64,000 nucleotides of DNA from Nitrosomonas supralitoralis (lineage in GTDB: Bacteria; Pseudomonadota; Gammaproteobacteria; Burkholderiales; Nitrosomonadaceae): NCBI RefSeq assembly GCF_003011925.2, contig NZ_PXXU01000009.1, positions 20,505 to 84,504 of the forward strand, written 5' to 3'. Under the pieces are notes generated by a model, which worked only from the letters and a program-made list of their open reading frames with translations, was not told the origin of the DNA and did not search any database. Shown here piece by piece: positions 19,732-28,333 of the stretch; within the stretch, counting starts at the first letter, position 1, and every line of letters begins with the position of its first letter. Made by a program: the position numbers and the translations under genes.

Positions 19732-20982
19732 CTACCAACCATCCCGATAAATAGTCATAAGTTTGATCGCATTTTCGGCTAGCTGGTCAATACTATGGCG
19801 GCCAAGTCTCAAATCTTTCAGATCCGCCTGACGATTTGGCAAAATTTCTCTCGATTTAAAATCAAATTGAATCAAGGGTGTGACATGATGAGAATTTAAA
19901 TATATCTTTCCAGTTTTATCGGTATTAGAAAACGGGTCATGAATATCGACAATCACATAAATTAAATCTTGAAGCTGTTCTTTGGTGAGTGAAATCGTAT
20001 AGGTATCAAAGAAATGATCAGGAACAGGGGAAGAATTAAAAGCAAATGTTTCCAATCCCAGAACAGCGCCAATCGCTTGCGCTAATCCACCACCTAAAGA
20101 ATGCCCTGCCACGGTAATTTTTGCGCCAGGGTGCCGATTGACCACATCTTGAGCAAATCTAAATGCATCTTTAAATTGATCACTCACGGTACCCGTGCCT
20201 ATGGCAGCATCTGCAATGGCATCGCGCGCAGTATCTTCCAATTCCTTAAACGAGCAAGGAAAGCTGCAGGTTTCCGTGCCACGAAATACCAGTGCTAACT
20301 CACTGGTATCACGGTTCATGAACACGCCTGCATCCATTCCCGAGCTTTTTCCATTGGATTCAATCAATTCCCAGGAGCCTACCGCAACATTATCAAAATC
20401 ATAGATCGCATCAGCGAGTTGCGCATAAGGAATAGACCGTACCAGTAAGTCAACCGCACGCCGTTCATTTGGAAACAACATGCCATAGGGTTTCCAAGTG
20501 ACATTGGGCACATACTCGGGATTGTTATACAGCGCGACTGAATTCAGCTCAAATACTGAAACTGCATCTACGGTCGCATCATCGCCATCTGTCACCCAGT
20601 TTAAACTGACAGCATATCGCTCAGTTCCATAAAGCTTGGGAACATTAACCTTAGGTAAGGTCAGCACACCGTTTAGAAGGGAGAAAGTTGGGCTATGCGA
20701 CTCGGAATCATCGTCAAACTCAGTGCTTAACAATATAAATCGGTTCGGATTATCCGCACCCTGCCACTGCAACAACGCTTTATATAATTGATCGCCAGAT
20801 GAATCGGTCACGATGATTTTTTGTAAACATACTAACCCGTTGGATTCAATAAACGTAACCGGGGCTGTCAAATTGACGCATTCATCCGGTAATGCGTTGA
20901 CTGCGGACACTGCAAGGATCAGTCCAGCAGCGCTGATCAGTCTGACTAAATTGAGATACCACTTTTTCATTAATTGACTCAT
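19732..20982 (-). CDS. Secreted class 3 (lipase_3) lipase-like protein
   Basis: 416 residues with an N-terminal signal (hydrophobic stretch about 10-30 ending NALPDE). The catalytic nucleophile elbow GHSLGG is in the C-terminal half, within a class 3 lipase-like domain that also has LVFRGTE. The approximately 150 residues before it form a separate N-terminal domain I do not recognise. An Asp in VDIHDPFSN and a late His (LGRHSIDQ or SHHVTP) could complete the triad. A start four codons later (MKKWYL) is equally possible. It is transcribed alone. Confidence 0.82.
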   Translation of the reverse strand: MSQLMKKWYLNLVRLISAAGLILAVSAVNALPDECVNLTAPVTFIESNGLVCLQKIIVTDSSGDQLYKALLQWQGADNPNRFILLSTEFDDDSESHSPTFSLLNGVLTLPKVNVPKLYGTERYAVSLNWVTDGDDATVDAVSVFELNSVALYNNPEYVPNVTWKPYGMLFPNERRAVDLLVRSIPYAQLADAIYDFDNVAVGSWELIESNGKSSGMDAGVFMNRDTSELALVFRGTETCSFPCSFKELEDTARDAIADAAIGTGTVSDQFKDAFRFAQDVVNRHPGAKITVAGHSLGGGLAQAIGAVLGLETFAFNSSPVPDHFFDTYTISLTKEQLQDLIYVIVDIHDPFSNTDKTGKIYLNSHHVTPLIQFDFKSREILPNRQADLKDLRLGRHSIDQLAENAIKLMTIYRDGW

Positions 20983-21046
20983 GGGTTGGTTAAATCATAA
21001 ACCCTAACAGGATAACCCTTATTCAGAATATATGTGGACTTAAGTA

Positions 21047-21967
21047 TTATATTTCAGCCCTCTCTAACAGAGACCCTCCGGATTCCCCGCTCACATTAAC
21101 CCACAAGTGCGGCAAACCCAGTGTATTTAACCACTCAGCTCCAGCTTCCCCTTTCAACATACCAATGGTTGATGCACTGCCAGCAACGACACAGAATTCA
21201 CCCAGCACGCTGACCGCCGCCATATAATGTACCGGCCAACCGGTTTTAGGATTGAGCACATGGCCGTAACGAATACCGTTCAGTGTGATACAACGCTCAT
21301 AATCCCCACTACTCGCCAATGCTCCTGTATGCAATAACAGTGTTTGCAATACCCCATCCGGATTTCGAGGATGACGGATGGCAACACGCCAAGGGCTGCC
21401 GTCCTGATGCGGACCAATTACTCTAATATCGCCCCCCAGATTAATCAGTCCATGGTGTATGCCAGCATCCCAGCATAATGAAGCAGCGCGATCGACGGCA
21501 TATTCCTTGACGACACCGCCAAAATCAATTTCCATTTCCGCAGCAGTGAACTGCAGAACTGGACGCTGCCAGCTAATTCTATGCCAACCGATTTTATTCA
21601 AAAGAGCTCTAATTGCTTCCGGAGCAGGTATATTTCCTGACTTGAAGTTCCAGGCGCGACGCAGAATTCCGGAAGTAATATCAAACAAACCATCGCTTTG
21701 CTGATAACAAGTGTCCGCATAATCAAGTAATCCGGCAGTTTCATCATCCACACGGATATGCCCACCTTGCGCTGCAATGCGGTTTATTTCGGACAGAAAA
21801 CTGTCTGCCCGATAACGAGAGTACTTTGCTTCAAGGCGATGCACATCATTCATAGCCAATTTGGCTGTACGCGCGGCCTTCATTTTGTGACTGGCATAAA
21901 GCTGAATCGCGCAAGGCGAGCCCATTGCGCTGAAAGCAAAATGATAGTACTTTAACTGCGCCATCAC
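21047..21967 (-). CDS. apbE: FAD:protein FMN transferase, ApbE family
   Basis: ApbE attaches FMN to Ser/Thr of periplasmic or membrane flavoproteins. The family blocks are present: FSAMGSPCAIQLYA, the SRYRADSFLSEIN region, ITSGILRRAWNF, the FGGVVKEYAVD segment and GDIRVIG, plus NPKTGWPVHYMAAVSVLG near the C-terminus. No clear signal peptide or lipobox is visible, which is less usual. It is last in a minus-strand cassette behind DUF3570, DUF4266 and a TlpA-like protein, a combination that recurs in other proteobacteria. Confidence 0.92.
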   Translation of the reverse strand: MMAQLKYYHFAFSAMGSPCAIQLYASHKMKAARTAKLAMNDVHRLEAKYSRYRADSFLSEINRIAAQGGHIRVDDETAGLLDYADTCYQQSDGLFDITSGILRRAWNFKSGNIPAPEAIRALLNKIGWHRISWQRPVLQFTAAEMEIDFGGVVKEYAVDRAASLCWDAGIHHGLINLGGDIRVIGPHQDGSPWRVAIRHPRNPDGVLQTLLLHTGALASSGDYERCITLNGIRYGHVLNPKTGWPVHYMAAVSVLGEFCVVAGSASTIGMLKGEAGAEWLNTLGLPHLWVNVSGESGGSLLERAEI

Positions 21968-22010
21968 AAATTACTCGCCCAATAAAACATAGCGTAATGA
22001 CTCAATCCAT

Positions 22011-24725
22011 TTAGAACTCATAACTCCAGGTTGCCGACAACATTCCCTGCCGATCAAGCTGATATCCATTAAAGTCGCTCCTGATCGGTTGCAGCCATTC
22101 TAATCCTAGCTGGTTCCCGGCAAAACGTCCGCCAAGAATCCGAACGTTCACACCAAATCCCATATCAAAGAATTGCCCGCCATAATTGGACGGAAAATCC
22201 ATCGGGCCGATACGCGCGTTAAATTTATTAAAATCCCGATGAATCGCATCCTGCCAAGTGTAAGCACCACGTATCGTGGCAGTCAGCCAATGCTTCAAAT
22301 CATAACCACCCCAGGTTGTAGCCTGAAACTGGTCACCCAAGCGATAACCTGATTTATTCTGCTCTTCCAAACGCTTGATACCGCTGAATTGCGTACCCCA
22401 TGACCAGCGGTTGTATTCACCCGCATAAGTCAGGCTTGGGGTAAAATCCCAGGTACCGCTGCCCAGTTGCATGCCAAAATGGATCAAGCCACCATCAATC
22501 TTAGCGATGCGGCGCAGCTCGATATCCACTTTTCCTGTGGGCGCGCTGAATCCGAGATTCGCGTGCACACGATGACCGGGAATGTCCAGCAATTTTATCA
22601 TCGATGAGAAATAGGTATCGCCCACTGCACCGGTTTCATGCCCGGCTGCGCCTGTGTGTTCATGCACACCCGGCCTAGGAGGCGGAGCTCCGTCCAGCCT
22701 GCGCAAATTCATATCCATGTCCATGAAGGTCGGCATCAACATGACATTGAGCCAATGGGTCGGTGCATACATAAGGTCCACCATATGCATACGCATGTTC
22801 ATGAATGTCGGTACAAACCGGCAAAGCCCGATATCGCTGCAACCCTGATCAACGATAGTTTGATCATTTACCGTCTGGGTGCCATGCATCATATTTCCAC
22901 CGGTCCAATTGTACATAAACCGATAACCTGCCATGAAATCTCCAGCCTTGTCGAGCATGTGACCAAACATGATACCTGCGGGAGGAATTTTGTGATGCTG
23001 ATGTGAAGTAGCATGAGAATGTGATTCAGAAGACCCACCAGACGTACCCATCGGTGGTAATGTCGCGGGTTCAATATCGAACTTTATCGCCGCATTCGCC
23101 ACATAGTAGTCAAAATCTGCAAAACTGTTGCTTCCACCGCCGCCGATCTGCATTGAGCTGGCACGGGTATAGTATTCAAAACCGGCCTCCAGCGCGACAC
23201 CTTTGCCAAGCGTCTTACTCAATATTACCCCGCCGCTTAATGCGCCAAAGCCTGCCAAGCGGTGATCACTGGAAAAATGATCGGGTAATTTTCCAGAGTC
23301 GTATGATGTCATTTTAGGTGCGGCATTCACTGAAAAATCCACCGCATTGCCATTTTGATCAACCAGATCAAACTGCGTCTCACCAAAATACTGTTTAGTT
23401 AGATTATTCTGATCAACCCAGACTTTTCTTCCCAAACTATCAATTTCCTGTTTACTAAAAGCTTGCTGAGAAAACAAATAGGGTCGATAAAAACTGGCAG
23501 AATCTTGCGAGTAATAACGAATCCGGGGTGTCAACGTCCATCCGCCACCAATCGGTTGCACCCAACTGGCATCGAAAGTATGCGTATTCACCCCCCAATC
23601 GTCAACCGACAGTCGATACCCTAGATGCATTGCCGCATTGAATGGGCTGATATATTGAATGTATTTGGCATTTAAAGCGATTTGATTGCGAATATTGGGA
23701 CGTTGTTCGATAAAGGCACGCACATCTCCACTAATTAAACTATTGTTTAATTGAGCCGGATCAATAAAAATAATCGATGTCGCCTTATAAGGATTTTCCA
23801 GGAATCCAGAGCTATGCGTGTAACCCACATTAGCATCAATCAACGCATTTTTTGTCAACACCTGGGTTAGCCCCACGTTCGCCACCCAGTCTTTCCGGTC
23901 TCCTCGCAGAATCTCAGAACCATCACGTCTCACTATTTGCTGCGCGTAAGCTTGTTTAGTGATATATGGCGATGAATCATGATCCAGAATTGCGCCGATT
24001 TCGCTGCTGGTGTAGCCACCACCAAATTTAACACTGGTGAGTTTCTGATTAAAATCCAGACGACCACCTATATTACCAAAACTTGATTGATAATCTCTTT
24101 CACGGGAGAATCCCCCTCCCACATTCATAGCCGCTTCATTCCATTCATAACTTAAGCCAAAATTAGCTTGGCGACGTGTTTCCGGAGAAGCTGATGACAT
24201 GACCAGGACCGATCGGGTATCGATACCGCCCACTAATTGTTTGGTGATGGGATCTCGTCCGATAGGATTTAAATCATGGTCTAAAAGAACCTGACTATTG
24301 GCTAACGGAGAGGCCCCGACGACTACCCCATTAACTGTATAGGGGCGATTACCGCCATCGGTAGCCAATGGCGTCGTAGTGACTGGAGTTGCTCCCGACC
24401 AGGTATCTTGGGTATAACCAAACGTGAATTTGAAGCGATCAGTGAACGAGAAAACCCCACTGCCGTGCAAAACATCTGCTGAAATAGGTTTTAAATTATT
24501 GGGAGCACCAAACAGATTGCGTTCACCTTCCTGGTAACGGCTATATTGAAAATTAACCCGGTCTTGACCGGCCGCATGTCCCGGTGATAATAATAAACCG
24601 GGCAATACCATTGCCGCGGATGTAAGCGCCTGGAGTGTATTCCTTGGCTTTACTGATGAGGTTATTTCCGGGAGAGGGATTGGCTGACAGCCACGTTGAC
24701 GCCGAGGCTTACTATTTCGCTGCAA
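22011..24725 (-). CDS. Large DUF3570-type outer-membrane beta-barrel protein
   Basis: 904 residues with an N-terminal signal-like stretch (about 30-52, ending GHAAGQD). The first half (about 53-560) has the alternating pattern and FQYSRYQEGERN start of DUF3570 barrels. A His-rich linker (SESHSHATSHQHHK) leads to a second barrel-like half beginning GIMFGHMLDKAGDFMAGYR. That half contains Met/His-rich runs such as FMNMRMHMVDLMY and MDMDMNLR, and ends in an aromatic Phe (WSYEF), typical of outer-membrane insertion. The Met/His density suggests metal contact, which is only inference. It lies between DUF4266 and apbE. Confidence 0.82.
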   Translation of the reverse strand: MQRNSKPRRQRGCQPIPLPEITSSVKPRNTLQALTSAAMVLPGLLLSPGHAAGQDRVNFQYSRYQEGERNLFGAPNNLKPISADVLHGSGVFSFTDRFKFTFGYTQDTWSGATPVTTTPLATDGGNRPYTVNGVVVGASPLANSQVLLDHDLNPIGRDPITKQLVGGIDTRSVLVMSSASPETRRQANFGLSYEWNEAAMNVGGGFSRERDYQSSFGNIGGRLDFNQKLTSVKFGGGYTSSEIGAILDHDSSPYITKQAYAQQIVRRDGSEILRGDRKDWVANVGLTQVLTKNALIDANVGYTHSSGFLENPYKATSIIFIDPAQLNNSLISGDVRAFIEQRPNIRNQIALNAKYIQYISPFNAAMHLGYRLSVDDWGVNTHTFDASWVQPIGGGWTLTPRIRYYSQDSASFYRPYLFSQQAFSKQEIDSLGRKVWVDQNNLTKQYFGETQFDLVDQNGNAVDFSVNAAPKMTSYDSGKLPDHFSSDHRLAGFGALSGGVILSKTLGKGVALEAGFEYYTRASSMQIGGGGSNSFADFDYYVANAAIKFDIEPATLPPMGTSGGSSESHSHATSHQHHKIPPAGIMFGHMLDKAGDFMAGYRFMYNWTGGNMMHGTQTVNDQTIVDQGCSDIGLCRFVPTFMNMRMHMVDLMYAPTHWLNVMLMPTFMDMDMNLRRLDGAPPPRPGVHEHTGAAGHETGAVGDTYFSSMIKLLDIPGHRVHANLGFSAPTGKVDIELRRIAKIDGGLIHFGMQLGSGTWDFTPSLTYAGEYNRWSWGTQFSGIKRLEEQNKSGYRLGDQFQATTWGGYDLKHWLTATIRGAYTWQDAIHRDFNKFNARIGPMDFPSNYGGQFFDMGFGVNVRILGGRFAGNQLGLEWLQPIRSDFNGYQLDRQGMLSATWSYEF

Positions 24726-24764
24726 ATTGTGTTTACCTCAATTGCCGATCCGAAATGGATCAGC

Positions 24765-25016
24765 TTAATAACAGCCACAACCTCCACCGCCGGAAGAGGA
24801 TTTATGACTCGGTGCTGCTTCCCGGCTACTATAGTTATGGGATTGCATTTCGCTTTGCAAAGGATAAGGATCAATTTCCATTTGCGTTTTTGCCAGATTA
24901 CCGCGCTCCCATGGAGCTACGCTCACACAAGCTGTCAAAAAAATACATGCTATAAAGATATAACAGCGTGCAATTATAGCTCTAATATTTAGTTTAATCA
25001 TGGGAGATATAGACAT
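24765..25016 (-). CDS. DUF4266-type small lipoprotein
   Basis: About 83 residues. A short basic start and hydrophobic helix end in FLTAC, a lipobox. The conserved family segment CVSVAPWERGNLAK follows, and the C-terminus is GGGGCGCY. The ATG at 25016 has GGA upstream with normal spacing; a start 5 codons earlier is possible. DUF4266 genes characteristically sit beside DUF3570, ApbE and TlpA-like genes, as here. The terminal Gly/Cys motif may be a modification or metal site; this is not established. Confidence 0.82.
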   Translation of the reverse strand: MSISPMIKLNIRAIIARCYIFIACIFLTACVSVAPWERGNLAKTQMEIDPYPLQSEMQSHNYSSREAAPSHKSSSGGGGCGCY

Positions 25017-25038
25017 TGCAAATCCTGACAACTGGAAC

Positions 25039-25536
25039 TCATTCCTTCAGCAGTTGCGTAATCAAGGCACGTAACTTTTCTGATTCACCCGTACGAAACC
25101 CTTGATGAATATGACGAACATTACCATTGCGATCAATCAAAAAGGAAGTTGGCATTGCCATTAACTCAAATTCTTTGGCACATTGTTTACTGAGATCGGC
25201 CACAATCGAAAAATCAACCGGATTCTTGGCAAGGAATGCTTGCGCATCGACAACTTTCTCATCCAGATTGATACCGACCACATGTAAACCTTCATCCTTC
25301 AAATCCTGATCCAGTTGATTCAGAAAAGGAAAAGACTTTATGCAGGGCGGACACCATGAGGCCCAGAAATCCATGTATACCACCTTACCTTTCAATTCCT
25401 GCAGATTATAGGTTGGATCCCCGTCCAATGTAGTAAATTGACATGAAGCTGATGCTTGTTCCAGCTGTTCTGCTAATAATGGCCCTGTAAACAGAAGCAG
25501 TACAAAAGCAAAACAAGATAATTTTATATTTTTCAT
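25039..25536 (-). CDS. TlpA-like periplasmic thioredoxin
   Basis: A thiol-disulphide oxidoreductase with an N-terminal signal peptide (KNIKLSCFAFVLLLFTGPLLA). The mature thioredoxin fold carries the active site WASWCPPC in the TlpA/ResA context (KGKVVYMDFWASWCPPC). The cis-Pro is in MAMPTSFLID. I used the ATG at 25536, preceded by GAGGTGG. It heads the DUF4266-DUF3570-ApbE set and may keep the cysteines of those exported proteins reduced. Confidence 0.9.
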   Translation of the reverse strand: MKNIKLSCFAFVLLLFTGPLLAEQLEQASASCQFTTLDGDPTYNLQELKGKVVYMDFWASWCPPCIKSFPFLNQLDQDLKDEGLHVVGINLDEKVVDAQAFLAKNPVDFSIVADLSKQCAKEFELMAMPTSFLIDRNGNVRHIHQGFRTGESEKLRALITQLLKE

Positions 25537-25590
25537 AGTTAAAACCACCTCAATGATCTCAAAGCGCTCTTATGTAAACTAATATGACCG

Positions 25591-26052
25591 TTATTGAAAT
25601 TGATGAACAAGAACTTCCGACGTTCCTGTATGTACATTATCGAATGTCATACAATGATAAGACACAATAAATTTACGTAGGCCCGGACCAGTTTTGTTAA
25701 CAAGTAAAAGATAAGGGCCTTGCCCACCAAACACACTGATATTATCGCTAAACCTACCATCACCGGAAATTGCGTCAGTAGTATTAATTGCATGCTTGCC
25801 TTGAATTATCTGCAAGTTCACCAATAAGTTTTCTTGTGGCAACGAAGTATCTTGAACACTGGCAACCAAATGATCTGGGGGTCCATTTCCATCATCAAAA
25901 CATGTAACTTGCCCATATCCAGTAAAACTCGCAACATTACCATTAGGATCCATGATAGCCCCGGCATCATGCGCACTACTTATACATGCATACCCAAGCG
26001 TAGCTAAAGTAAAAACAATACTTAATGCTTTTTGAAAAAATAGCTGTGACAT
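25591..26052 (-). CDS. Secreted hypothetical protein, 153 residues
   Basis: Signal peptide-like start (about 1-27, ending SSAHDAG). The mature protein is small and beta-rich, with two Cys residues (GQVTCFDDGNGPP and VSYHCMTF) that could pair. No family was recognised. It lies just upstream of the TlpA gene and downstream of another secreted His- and Cys-containing protein on the same strand. All three may be handled by the same periplasmic redox system; this is inference from position. Confidence 0.65.
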   Translation of the reverse strand: MSQLFFQKALSIVFTLATLGYACISSAHDAGAIMDPNGNVASFTGYGQVTCFDDGNGPPDHLVASVQDTSLPQENLLVNLQIIQGKHAINTTDAISGDGRFSDNISVFGGQGPYLLLVNKTGPGLRKFIVSYHCMTFDNVHTGTSEVLVHQFQ

Positions 26053-26187
26053 GATCGTACCCCATTGATAGTTTAATAGTTTATATTTCCAAATAGCGTC
26101 ATATCGCTCAGCGCATTTGACGATCCAATCGCAGGTGTTTTATACATCTGTGATTACGTTCTTTTCTGGCGCAAAAGCAACCTTGAA

Positions 26188-26934
26188 TTATTGCGGCCAA
26201 ACCTGATTGCCATTAAAAATAATCGGCATATCACGGTTAATTTGCGCTGCTGATGGCTTTACTTCGACCACCTGACCGGTTCCACAAGATGCTGGCAAAG
26301 GATTAGTTTCGCTACGAAGAATGGTCAGTGATGCAGGACCATCATCAGTGGTGCTGACACGGTCGTAAATGGTCCCAAGATTGTTATGCGTCCAGAAATT
26401 AACTGTATTTTCATTAAAACCGGATGCAGGTGTGATTTCACAAATATCCGCGATTGAGATATAAAATTTCACACTCGCTGCACAGGATGTAGGTTCAATG
26501 AGCGCCGCACTGGTTCTAAAGGGGATATAGCCAGACATATCATGTGGCAGGGAGTCACCACCGCCAGCCCAAAAACCAGAAACGTTTCCATTGGCATCCG
26601 GTTTCTCAGCCTGGAAGGTAAAAACTGCTTTACTATAAATTTTCGTATTAAGATTTCCCCAGTTTTGTATAAACTCAGTCAGGTCACCGGTATGTGGCTG
26701 ACCATCAACCAAAATGGATGAATCCACTCCATCTGGAAACACTACGCTGGTGCCAATTACATTATTCTCACCACAACCATGCCCAATTACCACGTTATTG
26801 GTTACTCTAATATTTTCGGAAACTTCGGGTACTTCCAGGCGCGTATGAGCTAACGCGTTATGTCCCAATGTTGAAATTACAGCAGCAATTACAGAACACG
26901 ATATGAATTTTATTTTATTATGACTTATCATCAA
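26188..26934 (-). CDS. Secreted protein with DUF1775/YcnI-like pattern
   Basis: 248 residues with a signal peptide ending NALAHTR, so that the mature protein would begin with or near a His. The segment AHTRLEVPEVSENIRVTNNVVIGHGC resembles YcnI-like (DUF1775) copper-associated proteins, in which the processed N-terminal His and nearby residues bind copper. The rest diverges. The mature protein has several Cys residues (IGHGCGEN, PTSCAASVK, DICEIT, PASCGTGQ). The family call is tentative. Two palindromic operator-like sites lie about 190-290 bp upstream of its start. Confidence 0.5.
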   Translation of the reverse strand: MMISHNKIKFISCSVIAAVISTLGHNALAHTRLEVPEVSENIRVTNNVVIGHGCGENNVIGTSVVFPDGVDSSILVDGQPHTGDLTEFIQNWGNLNTKIYSKAVFTFQAEKPDANGNVSGFWAGGGDSLPHDMSGYIPFRTSAALIEPTSCAASVKFYISIADICEITPASGFNENTVNFWTHNNLGTIYDRVSTTDDGPASLTILRSETNPLPASCGTGQVVEVKPSAAQINRDMPIIFNGNQVWPQ

Positions 26935-27128
26935 ACTTCCTTTTTTGTTAATTCAGACTCCGTTGATATTTTGTTATTTCCTGATGATTGCAACTCGATA
27001 CAATTTTCAGTATAAGTTTTTAGAATCCTGAAATCGCAATTTCAACCACCCGTTGATCACATGCCAATTGCAATTTCATTCAAACTATTCACTTTTTTAA
27101 TTATCTATTCCCTGGACATGATTTTCAA

Positions 27129-27145
27129 TGTGACAAATTGTCGCA
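27129..27145. promoter_or_regulatory. Palindromic operator-like site 1
   Basis: TGTGACAAATTGTCGCA is a near-perfect 17-bp palindrome. Together with flanks it forms, with site 2, an inverted repeat of 21 bp (27127-27147 against 27206-27226) with a single mismatch. The 7-bp spacer rules out a standard CRP site (6 bp). Confidence 0.5.
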
Positions 27146-27207
27146 CCTCTCATCCACAGTTTAGGAAAAGCACTTTTTATTCTATTTTTGTTTGTGTTTC
27201 AGGCCGG

Positions 27208-27224
27208 TGCGACAATATGTCACA
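27208..27224. promoter_or_regulatory. Palindromic operator-like site 2
   Basis: TGCGACAATATGTCACA mirrors site 1. The centres are 79 bp apart, about seven and a half turns of DNA. Such pairing is typical of a dimeric regulator or an enhancer-binding activator. I found no clear sigma-54 promoter near it. Confidence 0.5.
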
Positions 27225-27388
27225 TTGATTTTGCAGTAATAAAAAACTATTATGGTCACACAGATTGTATTCGAATAGTTGTGTTTGCAAAGCATGTGTG
27301 ATTGAAACGAAGATCCTCGGTTTTTGCTAACTTCAATGGTTTATTGTTACTTCAGTTCCAGAATCTGGAGCTTGTTAAATACGTCTGA

Positions 27389-27495
27389 TTGGGCTCAATT
27401 TACTGGACTGCTCAGTACTCTGCCCAAAGTTGTTTTGTTTGGTATTTACTCATGATTTACCCTCCCTTGACCTCCGGCTACGTCGGAGGTTTTTT
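27389..27495 (+). ncRNA. Candidate small RNA ending at a strong terminator
   Basis: Nested complementarity is visible: TTGGGC (27389-27394) with GCCCAA (27422-27427), enclosing TACTG (27401-27405) with CAGTA (27413-27417). About 40 nt later comes an intrinsic terminator on the same strand. No plus-strand gene with a ribosome site precedes it, so the terminator needs another transcript. The start of the RNA and its promoter are not determined. Confidence 0.35.
27470..27495 (+). terminator. Rho-independent terminator
   Basis: ACCTCCG (27470-27476) and CGGAGGT (27484-27490) form a 7-bp GC-rich stem with a 7-nt loop, followed by six T residues. The T-run is only on the plus strand, so it does not serve the flanking minus-strand lipoprotein gene. 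Confidence 0.8.
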
Positions 27496-27520
27496 CAAAA
27501 ATGAGCATTACAGTTTTTAT

Positions 27521-27973
27521 TTATTCTTTTTTAATAATCGTAATCTCATTGACGACGTCATTTTCATCATACTCAACCTGAAACGCCATGTCGTTCCCAC
27601 TGAAGGCAATTTCGGTCGGCGTTCCAACCAGTTCCCATAGCCCTAGCGTTGCAACATTGGCTGCACCATGCAGAAATGCCCTACCAGCCTTAGTACCTGT
27701 GCTATAGCCTTGTATGAATTTAAAAATTTCAAACCGTTTGCCGTCTTTATATTCACTCATAACAGGCGCACCAAATTCTGAGATTAATTGGGTTCTTGTC
27801 ACACCTTCCTTTAATAGCTCGATGTCTTTCTTTTCCGGTTGTTTAGCCGCCATAAAAACTGAGCACCCGGAAACCACCACTACCCAAACAAGCCACTGTG
27901 TTGTCAATAACAACCGTCTTTTTACTCTTCGCACATTTACCAACAAGTCATTAATCCATTTTCTAACGTTCAA
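27521..27973 (-). CDS. BamE/SmpA-like lipoprotein
   Basis: A hydrophobic segment ends in VVVSGC, a lipobox, after a long basic start. The mature part has the BamE-like pattern: LLKEGVTRTQLISEFGAP, then a short beta strand with YKDGKRFEIFKF, and a final strand FQVEYDENDVVNEITI. The start is uncertain: TTG at 27973 or an internal GTG about 13 codons on. A real BamE works in outer-membrane protein assembly, but this gene is isolated and may be a paralogue of other function. Confidence 0.68.
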   Translation of the reverse strand: MNVRKWINDLLVNVRRVKRRLLLTTQWLVWVVVVSGCSVFMAAKQPEKKDIELLKEGVTRTQLISEFGAPVMSEYKDGKRFEIFKFIQGYSTGTKAGRAFLHGAANVATLGLWELVGTPTEIAFSGNDMAFQVEYDENDVVNEITIIKKE

Positions 27974-28333
27974 TTAATATCAGAAAAATTCATTGAATCG
28001 GGTGATATTATTTCCCTGAATTCAGAAAATTCTGTTCCTTTGCTTATTATTTCACCAGTTAATTATTACAACGAAATGCAGCTATCCAGATCGAAAATCA
28101 GCGTTCATAATATGATTTATGTATATATCTAATTGATATAATGGAATCAATAAATAGTATTTCTATTTATATCTAAAAATTGCTATATTTCGCTCCTATC
28201 AATTTTACGAATGTTCAATGTAGCTCAAAAATAAATGGCTCAGATATACAGCCGAACATCGTTTAACCTACCAAGAAAATAATAATTTTAATGATCTTAC
28301 CGTAATACCAGGTAATTCATGCAGGAGAATACA
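27974..28333. other. A/T-rich divergent promoter region
   Basis: About 360 bp between the divergent BamE-like and porin genes. Several TATAAT-like elements occur but none with a convincing -35 partner. An AGGAG just upstream of 28334 sets the porin start. Confidence 0.5.

Noticed and set aside
26935..27120. A sigma-54 promoter for the YcnI-like gene
   Set aside because: The best TGG...TGC match has only 8 bp between GG and GC instead of 10.
27127..27226. CRP sites
   Set aside because: The TGTGA-like half-sites are separated by 7 bp, not the 6 bp CRP needs, and one half reads TCGCA.
27389..27640. An 83-codon plus-strand reading frame across the small-RNA candidate and terminator
   Set aside because: No ribosome site, it runs through a strong terminator and overlaps the end of the BamE-like gene in antisense.
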